37,725 nucleotides of DNA, taken from contig JAJDER010000131.1 of assembly GCA_029259725.1 (NCBI GenBank), positions 1 to 37,725 on the forward strand, written 5' to 3'. The stretch is from Planctomycetota bacterium (lineage in GTDB: Bacteria > Planctomycetota > B15-G4). A program made the translations under genes and the position numbers. The notes under the pieces were generated by a model. The model was not told where the DNA came from. It did not search any database and saw only the letters and a program-made list of their open reading frames with translations. This document shows positions 24,660 to 32,609 of this stretch, in pieces; position 1 is the stretch's first letter, and each line of letters begins with the position of its first letter.

Positions 24660-26165
24660 CTACGGAGTGCTCTGCAGCTTCTCGATCCGCTTGGTCACCT
24701 TCTTCAGCTTCTTGAGCGTCTTCAAGACCCGCTCCTGGCCCTTGATGCCGCCCTTGTCGGCGGACTTCTGCAAGGCCAGCCCGAACTTGTAGAGCCCCTT
24801 GTGGGCCGCGATCAGATCCTTGTCATCGATCGGGATCCCGCCCCCCCCGTCCTCGGCACCGAACGCCTCCAGCACGGCCAGGTGCGTGGCGACGGTGTAG
24901 TAGAAGAAGGCCACGATGGTCATGCGCAGCTGCATCCAGGCCAGGGTCGGGAAGCCCTTCTTGACCGACTTGGTCATGAACTTGTCCAGGAACTTGAGCT
25001 GCTGGAAGGCGACGGCGTAGTCCAGCGCGACCAGTGCGAAGACCATGCTGAACAGGTGGCTCTGGGCGAAGAACGCGTAGGTGATGGCGTTCGGTTCCGC
25101 GCCGGACTTCGAGATCGACGCGCTCATCATGCTGTTGATCATGTTGGCCTGCGTGCTCGCGTCGGGCACGCCGATGCCGTAGACGCCCGGATCCCAGTCG
25201 TGCAGCCACCACTGGCCGCGCAGCACCGGCACCTTCTTCTTGGTGGTCAGCTTGCCGACCTTCTTGACCGGCGTGCCGTCCTCCATGACCACCACGGTCA
25301 CGGGCTCGGTCTCCTCGACCTCCTCCTCTTCCCACCACAGGCAGAAGGGCGGCGGGTCGCCGCCGCCGCCGTCGGGCTTGTGGCCACAGGCCTCGTAGAC
25401 CTCGTGATCGACCGCGTTGTTCGGATCGGGATCCAGCAGCACGTCCTGGAACGACTGACCGAAGGTGTGCCGCCCGAAGACGTAGTGCCAGTCCTCCCAG
25501 ACCCAACCGGGATCGCCGGGCTCGGGGTCGGTCTCCATCCAGTGCACGTCGGAGAGCGGGTCGCCGTTGAGGCGCGCCACGAAGCCGCGGTCGTCGAGCA
25601 TGTCGACGGCCAGCGGGTCCACCAGGTGCGAGTCGATCAGGCCCTCGGCGAAGGGCAGCCAGTTGGCGTCGTCGTCGTCGTTCTCGCCGTTGAAGACCCA
25701 GATCTTGGCTTCGCCGCCCGGCACCGGGAAGGTGAAGCTGTTCCAGTCGTGCGGTTCGGCGACCTGGAACTGGTGGAGCGGGTTGTCCGGGTTGCTGCTG
25801 CCGATGATGTCGTGAGCGATGAACAGCGTGCTGCCGGGGTAGGTGATGCCACCATCGACGGGGGCGTAGGGCGTGGCGGTCCAGTCGTCGCGACGTTCGA
25901 AGTAGTAGAAGCCGGAGCGGCCCGCGTCCTTGAAGAAGAACGAGTCGGGCAGGCGCATCGCGTCGGCCCACTCGGGGTTGTCGGTGGCCGCGCCTTCCAT
26001 CAGCGGATCATCGTCCGTGGTCGGGACGTTGGCCGGCAGGAAGAAGGGCTTGTTCGGGTTGGGTGTGAGCTGCGCGGTCGCCGTCGTGGTGAGTGCCAAC
26101 GAGAGCACGGCGAGCAGCAGGGCCAGGACGCCGCGCGGGGCGGCCGGTGTGCGAGCTGACATCAT
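24660..26165 (-). CDS. unrecognised secreted protein with acidic body and lysine-rich helical tail
   Basis: 501 residues from the first of two adjacent ATGs (26165); GGGGGA lies about 7 nt upstream. A signal peptide is clear (VLALLLAVLSLALTTTATAQ). The mature N-terminal ~270 residues are strongly acidic, with many Trp, Tyr and Asp (NGENDDDDANW, WEDWHYVFG). A Glu-run (WWEEEEVEETEP) and KKVGKLTTKKKVPVLRG follow. Residues about 360-440 are semi-hydrophobic helices (FFAQSHLFSMVFALVALDYAV, MTIVAFFYYTVATHLAVLEAF), possibly membrane-associated. The end is Lys-rich and amphipathic (LKTLKKLKKVTKRIEKLQ). I do not recognise a family. It is followed by a hairpin and is divergent from the GT-C gene at 26313. 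Confidence 0.75.
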   Translation of the reverse strand: MMSARTPAAPRGVLALLLAVLSLALTTTATAQLTPNPNKPFFLPANVPTTDDDPLMEGAATDNPEWADAMRLPDSFFFKDAGRSGFYYFERRDDWTATPYAPVDGGITYPGSTLFIAHDIIGSSNPDNPLHQFQVAEPHDWNSFTFPVPGGEAKIWVFNGENDDDDANWLPFAEGLIDSHLVDPLAVDMLDDRGFVARLNGDPLSDVHWMETDPEPGDPGWVWEDWHYVFGRHTFGQSFQDVLLDPDPNNAVDHEVYEACGHKPDGGGGDPPPFCLWWEEEEVEETEPVTVVVMEDGTPVKKVGKLTTKKKVPVLRGQWWLHDWDPGVYGIGVPDASTQANMINSMMSASISKSGAEPNAITYAFFAQSHLFSMVFALVALDYAVAFQQLKFLDKFMTKSVKKGFPTLAWMQLRMTIVAFFYYTVATHLAVLEAFGAEDGGGGIPIDDKDLIAAHKGLYKFGLALQKSADKGGIKGQERVLKTLKKLKKVTKRIEKLQSTP

Positions 26166-26312
26166 CCTCGAATCCCCCAGGGTCGGTGGAGCGGGCCGCG
26201 CGCGGGACGGCGTCGCCTCCGTCTGATGAGGACGAGGGTACGCGCCCGTCGCGATCGCTTGAAGCGGCACGCTAACATGGGGCCTCGCCCCCGCGCCCCC
26301 GGAGCCCCGGTC

Positions 26313-27965
26313 GTGAACGAACGCCTGGCCACGATCACGGCCCTGGCCCTGTTCCTGGTCAGCTCGGTGTCGATCGGGCTGTTCCTCGGCCTGGGACACG
26401 ACGAGGGCGTCACGATCCAGATCGCGGTGGGCGAGCCCGAGCCCGAACTGATGCAGCGCTTCGAGCCGTGGCCCGTGACGGAGACCTACCCGTCGCTGGA
26501 CGGCCGCCGCCGGCCGCCGCCGTGGCGGGTGATCAAGAACCTGTCGGTCCCGTCCAACCCGCAACCGCCCGGGTACTTCCTGGGGCTGAACGCCTGGGCC
26601 GCCGTGTTCGGCGGGCAGGCCGTGTCGCTGCGCATCCCCGGCCTGCTGTGCGGCCTCGCCGCGCTGCTGGCCTTCGGGCGACTCGCGCGGCGCCTGATCC
26701 CGCGCCCCACCGCCGCGACCGCGGTGGTCTTCGTGTTCGCGCTGTCGCCGTGGTTCGGTGCCCTGGCGACCTTTGCCCGCCCGTACGCGCCGGCGCTGGC
26801 CCTGGGCCTGTGGTCGACGGTGCTGGTCCTGTCCATCGCCGACAGTCCCAGGCGCTGGGCACCGCGTTTCGCTTTCGTGGTGGTGTCCCTGGCCGGGCTC
26901 TACACGCTCTACCACTACGCCTTCGTGCTCGCGTGGCAGCTGCTGTTCCTGGTGGCCGTGGCGTGGCGCGACCCGCGCCGGCGAGCACTCCATCTGGCGC
27001 ACCTGGTCGGCATGACCGTCGTGATCGGCACCGGTTTCGCGCCCTGGGTCCCGGCGCTGATCGGACACCTGCAACTCACCGGCAGCGTGCGCTCGTACTA
27101 CAAGGCACCGGTCTCCGCCGATGCGCCGGCGCAGCTCGAACGCGTGCTCTCCGAGTTCCTGGTGGGCGTGGCGCCGATCCACCTGCCGCGCACCGTGATC
27201 GAAGTCACCTGGGCGGCGATGGCCCTGCTGGCGATGCTGCTCTGGGTCCGCAGCCGCGGCGCCCCCGCCGATCCGGAGCCCGCAGCCACGCGAGACGATC
27301 CCCTCGGTCGCCTCGCGCTGCTCTCCGCGCTGCTGTACCCGCTGCTGATCCTGGTGGCCGACCTGGCTCACGGCACGCGCACGCTCATGATCAGCAAGAC
27401 GACGTTCATGGCCCTGCCGCTGCTCCTGCTCGCGGGCGGACGCATCTGGTCCCGCCGCGCGGGCCCGCGCCTGCGCGTGGCCGGCGCCGTCGTCGCCGTG
27501 CTGCTCATGGCCGGCGCGACCGGCCTCACCGTGCACATGAACCACTTCGTCTTCGAGGACGATCACCGGCTCATCGCCCGCCACCTCCTCGCCAGCGACG
27601 ACGAGAACCACCTGGTCCTGCTCAACACGCCTCACCGCGGCAACGCCGTCCCGTTGCTGCTGACCCTGCAGGATCACGGTCTCGAGAGCCTGCGCATCGT
27701 CATGGCCACGCCGCCGAACCTGGAGAGCGTGATCGGCGCCTGCTGCGCGCGCGAGGGCGCGCAACGCATCACGCTGCTCAACCTGCAGGCGGGCGCGGTC
27801 TACAACGAGAAGAAGGTCTGGACGCCCGAGCAGGTCGACGCGGCCGCGCGCCACGGCCGGCTGAACGACTGGAACGTCGTGCGCGCGCCGCCGCGCGGGC
27901 TGGCCGAGCTGGAGCCGCTGCGCGAGGGCGAGCGGCGCATGCTGATCGTCAGTCCGGTGCGGTGA
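26313..27965 (+). CDS. GT-C family glycosyltransferase (PMT/ArnT-like)
   Basis: 550 residues from GTG 26313, chosen for GGAG at 26301-26304, 8 nt upstream, and for its fit to the first helix (TITALALFLVSSVSIGLFLG). ATGs at 26277 and 26226 are possible but have no RBS. A TAACAT hexamer at 26273-26278 could be the -10. The first loop has GHDEG (D30, E31), the acidic pair typical of dolichyl/undecaprenyl-phosphate-sugar mannosyltransferases of the GT39/GT83 type. About ten to twelve membrane segments follow, including FAPWVPALIGHLQLTGSV. The C-terminal ~120 residues are soluble. It probably transfers a sugar from a polyprenyl carrier on the outer side of the membrane. Its 3' end overlaps the convergent GT4 gene by 17 bp. 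Confidence 0.8.
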   Translation: MNERLATITALALFLVSSVSIGLFLGLGHDEGVTIQIAVGEPEPELMQRFEPWPVTETYPSLDGRRRPPPWRVIKNLSVPSNPQPPGYFLGLNAWAAVFGGQAVSLRIPGLLCGLAALLAFGRLARRLIPRPTAATAVVFVFALSPWFGALATFARPYAPALALGLWSTVLVLSIADSPRRWAPRFAFVVVSLAGLYTLYHYAFVLAWQLLFLVAVAWRDPRRRALHLAHLVGMTVVIGTGFAPWVPALIGHLQLTGSVRSYYKAPVSADAPAQLERVLSEFLVGVAPIHLPRTVIEVTWAAMALLAMLLWVRSRGAPADPEPAATRDDPLGRLALLSALLYPLLILVADLAHGTRTLMISKTTFMALPLLLLAGGRIWSRRAGPRLRVAGAVVAVLLMAGATGLTVHMNHFVFEDDHRLIARHLLASDDENHLVLLNTPHRGNAVPLLLTLQDHGLESLRIVMATPPNLESVIGACCAREGAQRITLLNLQAGAVYNEKKVWTPEQVDAAARHGRLNDWNVVRAPPRGLAELEPLREGERRMLIVSPVR

Positions 27966-29199
27966 CCAGGGCGTCGACCACGCGCTCCACGCCACGCCGT
28001 TCAGCCACCTGCCGCACGATCGAGAGGTAGCGCTCGAGCGCCGCGGCCTCGGACCAGTGGCCCGCCACCGCGGCCCGGCCGCGTCGCCCCAACTCGTCGC
28101 GCAGGCCCGGCTCGGCCTGGATGCGATCCATCGCCGCGAGCAGGTCGTCGTCCCCGGTGAAGAGCAGGCCGGCCTGCGAGGTCGCCAGGATCTCCGGGTA
28201 GCTGCCGAGCTCCCGCGCGATGACCGGGGTTCCCTGCGCGAGCGCTTCGATCACGACCAGCCCGAAGGTCTCGAAGCAGACCGAGGGCGCGATGAGCGCG
28301 AGCGCGTGGCGATGGCAGCGCACCAGCGCGTCGGCGTCGAGGCGGCCGAGGAAGCGGACCCGGTCGTGACCGCGCTCGCGGGCCAGCCGGCGGAGTTCCT
28401 CGCCGTGGCTGCCCTCGCCCGCCACGAGCAGGTCGGCGTCGGGGTAGCGATCGAAGACCGGCAGGATCTCGTCCAGCCCCTTGATGCGCTCGAGCCGGCC
28501 GACGAAGAGGAAGTAGGGCCGCTCATGGGGTGAGACGTCGGTGCCGGCCGCCTGCCCGTCGGGGGCGAGGAAGCACGGCAGCACCTGCATCGCGTGCGGA
28601 AACCCGAACTCGGCGTGCTTGTCCCGGCAGAACCCACTCGGCGCGAGGAAGGCGTCCACCTGCGCCAGCTCCCGCTCCAGCAACCCCGTCGCGCGCCACA
28701 GCTGCGGCGGCCGCCCGTGCCGCAGCACGCAGCGCAGACACTCGCGGCTGTCGCAGAGTTCGCGGCCATGGCGCCAGAGCACATGCGTCGGGCACACCAG
28801 CCAGTGGTCGTGGACGCTGAGCAGCTTGAGCCCGTCGCCCAGGGAGAGCACGCCCGGGCCCAGGAGCGAGATGTTGTGGAAGTGGATCACGTCGACTTCG
28901 CGTTCGGCGAGGATGCGGCGCAGACGCCGGCCGTGGATCAGCGGCCGGCCGGTCTGGTGCGCGACGATGGGCGCAAGCGAGCCTTGCAGGCCGATGACCT
29001 CCACGCCGTCGGGCGCGGGGCCGTGGGTCGGTGCCGCCGTGCCTCCCAGCAGCCGATGGGCTCCGACATCGTGCACCACCGTGACCTGATGCCCGCGCCG
29101 CGCGAGGCCGTGGGCGAGGCGCTGCACGGCGATCGCATCCCCTCCGAAGTGGTGCGGCGGGTAGAAGGTGGTGACCATCGCGAAGCGCAGGCCGCTCAT
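27949..29199 (-). CDS. GT4 family glycosyltransferase
   Basis: 416 residues, GT-B fold. N-terminal domain: MVTTFYPPHHFGGDAIAVQRLAHGL, with the Gly-rich acceptor loop. C-terminal domain: YFLFVGRLERIKGLDE (R235, K240) and the E-x7-E motif E310...E318 in CFETFGLVVIEAL, which bind the nucleotide-sugar. Cys136, Cys149, Cys154 and Cys157 (CPTHV, then CDSRECLRC) form a zinc-ribbon-like insertion seen in a subset of GT4 enzymes. Cytoplasmic, building a lipid-linked glycan. It is the last gene of a minus-strand run with flippase and deacetylase. Its start region is duplicated (29191-29243), and a ten-codon mini-ORF ends on its ATG. The 3' end overlaps the GT-C gene. Confidence 0.92.
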   Translation of the reverse strand: MSGLRFAMVTTFYPPHHFGGDAIAVQRLAHGLARRGHQVTVVHDVGAHRLLGGTAAPTHGPAPDGVEVIGLQGSLAPIVAHQTGRPLIHGRRLRRILAEREVDVIHFHNISLLGPGVLSLGDGLKLLSVHDHWLVCPTHVLWRHGRELCDSRECLRCVLRHGRPPQLWRATGLLERELAQVDAFLAPSGFCRDKHAEFGFPHAMQVLPCFLAPDGQAAGTDVSPHERPYFLFVGRLERIKGLDEILPVFDRYPDADLLVAGEGSHGEELRRLARERGHDRVRFLGRLDADALVRCHRHALALIAPSVCFETFGLVVIEALAQGTPVIARELGSYPEILATSQAGLLFTGDDDLLAAMDRIQAEPGLRDELGRRGRAAVAGHWSEAAALERYLSIVRQVAERRGVERVVDALVTAPD

Positions 29200-29243
29200 C
29201 GTCGGGCCCTCATCGGCGCGCCGCTCATCGTCGCGCCCTCATC
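29191..29243. repeat. duplicated translation-start region, 24-bp repeat with 29-bp period
   Basis: The segment at 29191-29214 recurs at 29220-29243 with one mismatch (G to C). The copies span the GT4 start and the stop of the deacetylase gene, so the ATGAGCGGC start context is present twice on minus, at 29228 and 29199. Confidence 0.85.
29196..29228 (-). other. ten-codon mini-ORF ending on the GT4 start codon
   Basis: From ATG 29228 the minus strand reads MSGAPMRARR and stops at TGA 29198-29196. This TGA overlaps the GT4 ATG (29199) as ATGA. It arose from the start-region duplication. It might couple deacetylase translation to GT4, since the deacetylase stop is only 13 nt before it. It could also be a passive by-product. 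Coding status unproven. Confidence 0.4.
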
Positions 29244-30069
29244 ACGTCCCCGGCCGACCGTCCGCCCCGCGCGCGCTCCGGCGCAGCGCACCGACCCGGC
29301 GTGCGGCGGCTCGCGCCCGCAGGATCAGCCGCGACGAGAACGAGAACAGCGAACGCCCCGGCGCGCCGCGCAGGTAGTAGGCGTCGAGGCGCGGCAGGGC
29401 CAAGGGATCCTCGGCGCGGCCGGCGAAGGCCATGCGCGTGGTGACGCCCGTGTCGAACACCGCACCCACGCGCCGGCGCGCCTCGGCGGACGCGTCCCCG
29501 TAGGGGTAGGCGAAGTGCGGCACCGGCACGCCGACTTCGTCTTCCAGCCGTGCGCGGCAACCGGCCAGTTCACTCGCCCAGGCGTCTTCCGTGAGGCCGG
29601 CGAGGCGGCGATGGGTCGCCGTGTGCGCACCCACACCGAAGCCCGCCTCCCGCCAGGCGCGCAGCTCGTCCCAGTCGAGCAGCGGCAACTCGGGGAGCCC
29701 GTCGCCCTGGCCCGGCCAGCGGTTGGTCCGCCCGACCCAGGACGAGACCACGTAGACCAGCGCCGGGACGCCGAGCCTGCCGAGCGGCGGCGCGGCCTCG
29801 GTGAGCACGTTGCGATACCCGTCGTCGAAGGTCAGCGCCACGCGAGGTCGGCCGCTCGGCTCGGGGGCCAGCAGTGCCTCGAGCGGGACCACGGAGACTC
29901 CGTCCTCGAGCAGGGTCGCGACGAGGCGTTCCAGGTCGTCGGCCCCGAACGAGACCACCGAGCGGCTGTCGTCGATCGAGTGGAAGGTCAGGATCGCGTC
30001 CCGCGACGCAGGCGTGGTCCCGGGCGACGGCGTGCGTGGCGGCGGCGGCGGCGTGGGCGGCGGCGGCAT
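29242..30069 (-). CDS. polysaccharide deacetylase (NodB homology domain)
   Basis: 275 residues from ATG 30069, overlapping the flippase stop by one base (TGATG), so translationally coupled. NodB motifs: LTFDDGYRN with D82/D83 (motif 1), GAHTATH with H149 and H153 (motif 2), and FAYPYGD (motif 3). Such enzymes remove N-acetyl or related groups from sugars (carbohydrate esterase family 4), using a divalent metal. The N-terminus is extremely Pro-rich (PPPPTPPPPPRTP) and is not a signal peptide, so action on a cytoplasmic lipid-linked sugar or unusual export is possible. Part of the flippase-deacetylase-GT4 operon. Confidence 0.88.
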   Translation of the reverse strand: MPPPPTPPPPPRTPSPGTTPASRDAILTFHSIDDSRSVVSFGADDLERLVATLLEDGVSVVPLEALLAPEPSGRPRVALTFDDGYRNVLTEAAPPLGRLGVPALVYVVSSWVGRTNRWPGQGDGLPELPLLDWDELRAWREAGFGVGAHTATHRRLAGLTEDAWASELAGCRARLEDEVGVPVPHFAYPYGDASAEARRRVGAVFDTGVTTRMAFAGRAEDPLALPRLDAYYLRGAPGRSLFSFSSRLILRARAAARRVGALRRSARGADGRPGT

Positions 30070-31577
30070 CAGCGTCCCCCGCCGATCCGGCGGCGCGCGG
30101 CCGCGACGACCTCGCGGTCCTCGTCGGCCATCCCGAAGCGCGCGAAGACCACGGCGCTGCCGGCCACGAACACGACCAGCGGCAGCAGCCAGCCGGCCAC
30201 GACCCCGGGCCCCGCGCGCCACGGCCAGCACACCGCGAACATCGCGCCGGTGGCCACCAGCGCGACCAGCGAGCGCGACGTCCACGGCACGAGCCGATAG
30301 ATGACGGCGACCTGCCCGACCTGCAGGGCCTTGCCGAGCAGGATCGCGATCGCCGTGGCCCAGGCCGCGCCCCAGCCGCCGTGCTCGGGGATCCACAGGA
30401 TGTCGAGAACCAGGTTGCAGGCCAACAGGGCGCCGGTGTTCACGAGGTTGAGCCTGCCCTTGCCGGTGAGCACGAGCATCCGCGCCGAGAGACCGCCCGC
30501 GGCCATGAACATGCGCCCGACCGTGAGCACGACGAGCACCGACACGCCCGTCGCGAACTCCGGCCCGAACAGCGCGAGCAGCGGCGGCCCGGCGAGGATC
30601 AGCACGCCGCCCAGGACGAGCCCCGACCACAACGACCAGCGGCCCGTGAGCCGGTAGAGCTTGCCGATGCCGTCCCAGTCGCCCTCGGAGTGCAGCGCGC
30701 TCAGCCGCGCGGCGAAGGACGGCGCGATGCTCTCGTGCACCAGGATCACCAGCGGTGCCAGTCGCGCGCACAGCCCGTAGACGCCGACCTCCTCCGGGGA
30801 CCGGAACACGCCCATGAGGATCACGTCCATCCAGACGATGGCGAGGGTGAACAGGCGCGAGCCCATGAGCGGCCACGATTCGGCGGCCAGCTCCCGCGTG
30901 GGCCAGCTCGAGGTCTCCACACCGACGGCGAAGACTCCGGGAACCAGCTTGCGGACCAGCCGGATGGCGAGAGCGAGACCCACCAGCGGCCCGGCCAGGG
31001 TCGCCGCGACCACGCCGGTCATGCCCCAGCCCGCGACCCAGGTGAGCGCCAGCACGAGCACGGTGACGGCCAGCACGACCACGCGCTCGATCCAGGCCTG
31101 CGCCTTGATGCGCATGAGCCCCTGCACCACGGCCAGGTTCACGGTCAGCAGGGCGAGGAGCAGCACGAAGGGCGAAAGCGCCTCGAGCACGGAGGTCAGC
31201 TCGGGATCGTCGAACGCCCGCTCCGCCAGCCACGGTGCCGCCAGGAACAGCGCCGCCGCGAGCAACGACGCCACGCCGCCGGTGATCAACCAGCTCGAAC
31301 GCACCAGCGCGCGCAGGGCCGCCAGGTCGTCCTGCCGGCGCGCGCGCGCCACGAACGGCAGCACCCCCGGGGACAACCCGACGCTGGCGGCCATGCCCGC
31401 GACCAACGCCACGCTGCGCGCCAGGGTGTAGGTGCCGAAGGCGGCGGCCCCGAGGATGTGCGTCGCGGCGAGCGCGGCGAGCAGCCGCAACGCGGTCCCG
31501 AGCAACGTGGCCAGGGCGGTCCACCCGGCGTCGCGCGCCGTGCCCTTCGCCGTGCTCGACCCGCCCTGCCGATCCAT
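30069..31577 (-). CDS. oligosaccharide flippase (Wzx/RfbX-like, MOP superfamily)
   Basis: 502 residues from ATG 31577, preceded by GGGGAG and AGGA. About 12-14 transmembrane helices are visible. The N-terminal signature GWTALATLLGTALRLLAALA followed by LGAAAFGTYTLARSVALVAG is typical of Wzx/RfbX flippases. Further on, EVGVYGLCARLAPLVILV is the conserved mid-protein helix. The family moves undecaprenyl-linked oligosaccharides across the inner membrane. It starts the minus-strand operon with deacetylase and GT4. It is divergent from the PhyH operon over 147 bp. Confidence 0.9.
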   Translation of the reverse strand: MDRQGGSSTAKGTARDAGWTALATLLGTALRLLAALAATHILGAAAFGTYTLARSVALVAGMAASVGLSPGVLPFVARARRQDDLAALRALVRSSWLITGGVASLLAAALFLAAPWLAERAFDDPELTSVLEALSPFVLLLALLTVNLAVVQGLMRIKAQAWIERVVVLAVTVLVLALTWVAGWGMTGVVAATLAGPLVGLALAIRLVRKLVPGVFAVGVETSSWPTRELAAESWPLMGSRLFTLAIVWMDVILMGVFRSPEEVGVYGLCARLAPLVILVHESIAPSFAARLSALHSEGDWDGIGKLYRLTGRWSLWSGLVLGGVLILAGPPLLALFGPEFATGVSVLVVLTVGRMFMAAGGLSARMLVLTGKGRLNLVNTGALLACNLVLDILWIPEHGGWGAAWATAIAILLGKALQVGQVAVIYRLVPWTSRSLVALVATGAMFAVCWPWRAGPGVVAGWLLPLVVFVAGSAVVFARFGMADEDREVVAAARRRIGGGR

Positions 31578-31644
31578 CGATCCTGCGCTCCCCGAGACCC
31601 GGCCGCGCCGAGCGGGTCCGCCCTCCCGACACCTCGTCCGACGG

Positions 31645-31654
31645 ATGGTACTCT
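31645..31654. promoter_or_regulatory. overlapping divergent -10 candidates between flippase and oxygenase genes
   Basis: ATGGTACTCT reads TACTCT on plus (31649-31654), toward the oxygenase operon. On minus it reads TACCAT (31650-31645), toward the flippase operon. It is the least GC-rich spot in the 147-bp gap. No clear -35 elements. If both are used, the two operons would compete for polymerase. Confidence 0.3.
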
Positions 31655-31724
31655 GCACCTCGGTGGACCGAAGGATCGCTCGTCGGATGGCCGGCGGGCC
31701 GCAACACACGGGAGCCGGCGTCGG

Positions 31725-32609
31725 GTGCACGGAACCGATCAGCGCAGCGACGCCTACGCCCTGACCGCGGAGGACCACGCGAGCTGGGAGACCAATCGCT
31801 TCGTCGGCCCGTTCACCGCCTGGACTCCCGCCGAGATGGACGGCTTGCGGCCGCGCATGCTGGCCGGGTTCAGGAGACCATCGGCCGCCTACGGTTTCTG
31901 CACGATCAAGAACCGACACCTCGATTGCCGCGCCATCCACGAGGCCGGCACCCACCCCGCGATCCTCGAGCGCATCGCGCAACTGCTCGGGCCGGACCTG
32001 CTGCTGTGGCGCTCGCGGCTGTTCCACAAGCCGCCCGGCGGGGACGTGATCCTCTACCACCAGGGCCGCGACTGGCCCGGCCTGCACGAGGACGTACCCT
32101 CGATCGAGCCCGCCGTGGCCGTCACCTGCTGGCTGGCCCTGACCGGATCCAACCGCGCCAACGGCTGCATGAAGCTCGTGCCGGGGAGCCACCATGTCTG
32201 GCACGACTTCGAGCCGGTGGAGGGCCACGGGCTCTTCGGTCGCGGGCTCAAGCTCAAGGGCTTCGACGACGTCGAACCGATCCATTTCGAACTGGAACCC
32301 GGGCAGTTCTTCCTGTTCAGCGAGTCGGTCGTGCACGGCAGCGATCCCAACCGGAGCGACACGGACCGGACGGGCGCGGCGTTCCGCTTCACGCCGACGA
32401 GCACCCGCGTCTATCGCGACATGCGCATCGATGGCGCGGGCATGCCCACCAGGGGCTGGCACGCCGTCCTGGTCCACGGCGAGGACACCTTCGGGCACAA
32501 CAAGCTGGGCCCGCCGCCGGAGGTCGATGACCCGCCCATGAGCGTGTTCCGCCGTGCGCTCTCGCCCTTCCGCCGGCGCTGGTACCAGCGCGTGCACGGC
32601 ATGCCGTGA
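31725..32609 (+). CDS. PhyH-type Fe(II)/2-oxoglutarate-dependent oxygenase
   Basis: 294 residues from GTG 31725, with GGGAG 10 nt upstream. The phytanoyl-CoA dioxygenase pattern is visible: FHKPPGGDVILYHQG (100-114), VTCWLAL (133-139), NGCMKLVPGSHHVW (146-159), and VVHGSDPNRS with the distal His204, followed by an Arg (221) suited to 2-oxoglutarate. The proximal iron motif is ambiguous. At the usual place after KPPG the sequence is H112-Q-G114 rather than HxD. A true HxD, H121-E-D123, occurs nine residues later. It is the first gene of a four-gene operon; the next gene overlaps it by 4 nt (GTGA). Likely hydroxylates, or otherwise oxidises, a small molecule or glycan precursor. Confidence 0.85.
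   Translation: MHGTDQRSDAYALTAEDHASWETNRFVGPFTAWTPAEMDGLRPRMLAGFRRPSAAYGFCTIKNRHLDCRAIHEAGTHPAILERIAQLLGPDLLLWRSRLFHKPPGGDVILYHQGRDWPGLHEDVPSIEPAVAVTCWLALTGSNRANGCMKLVPGSHHVWHDFEPVEGHGLFGRGLKLKGFDDVEPIHFELEPGQFFLFSESVVHGSDPNRSDTDRTGAAFRFTPTSTRVYRDMRIDGAGMPTRGWHAVLVHGEDTFGHNKLGPPPEVDDPPMSVFRRALSPFRRRWYQRVHGMP

Noticed and set aside
24660-27995. Extension of the 24660 gene upstream to 27995
   Set aside because: The upstream part is antisense to the GT-C gene; the signal peptide and RBS are at 26165.
29874-31724. Upstream extension of the oxygenase gene
   Set aside because: It would be antisense to the flippase; GTG 31725 has an RBS and starts the domain correctly.
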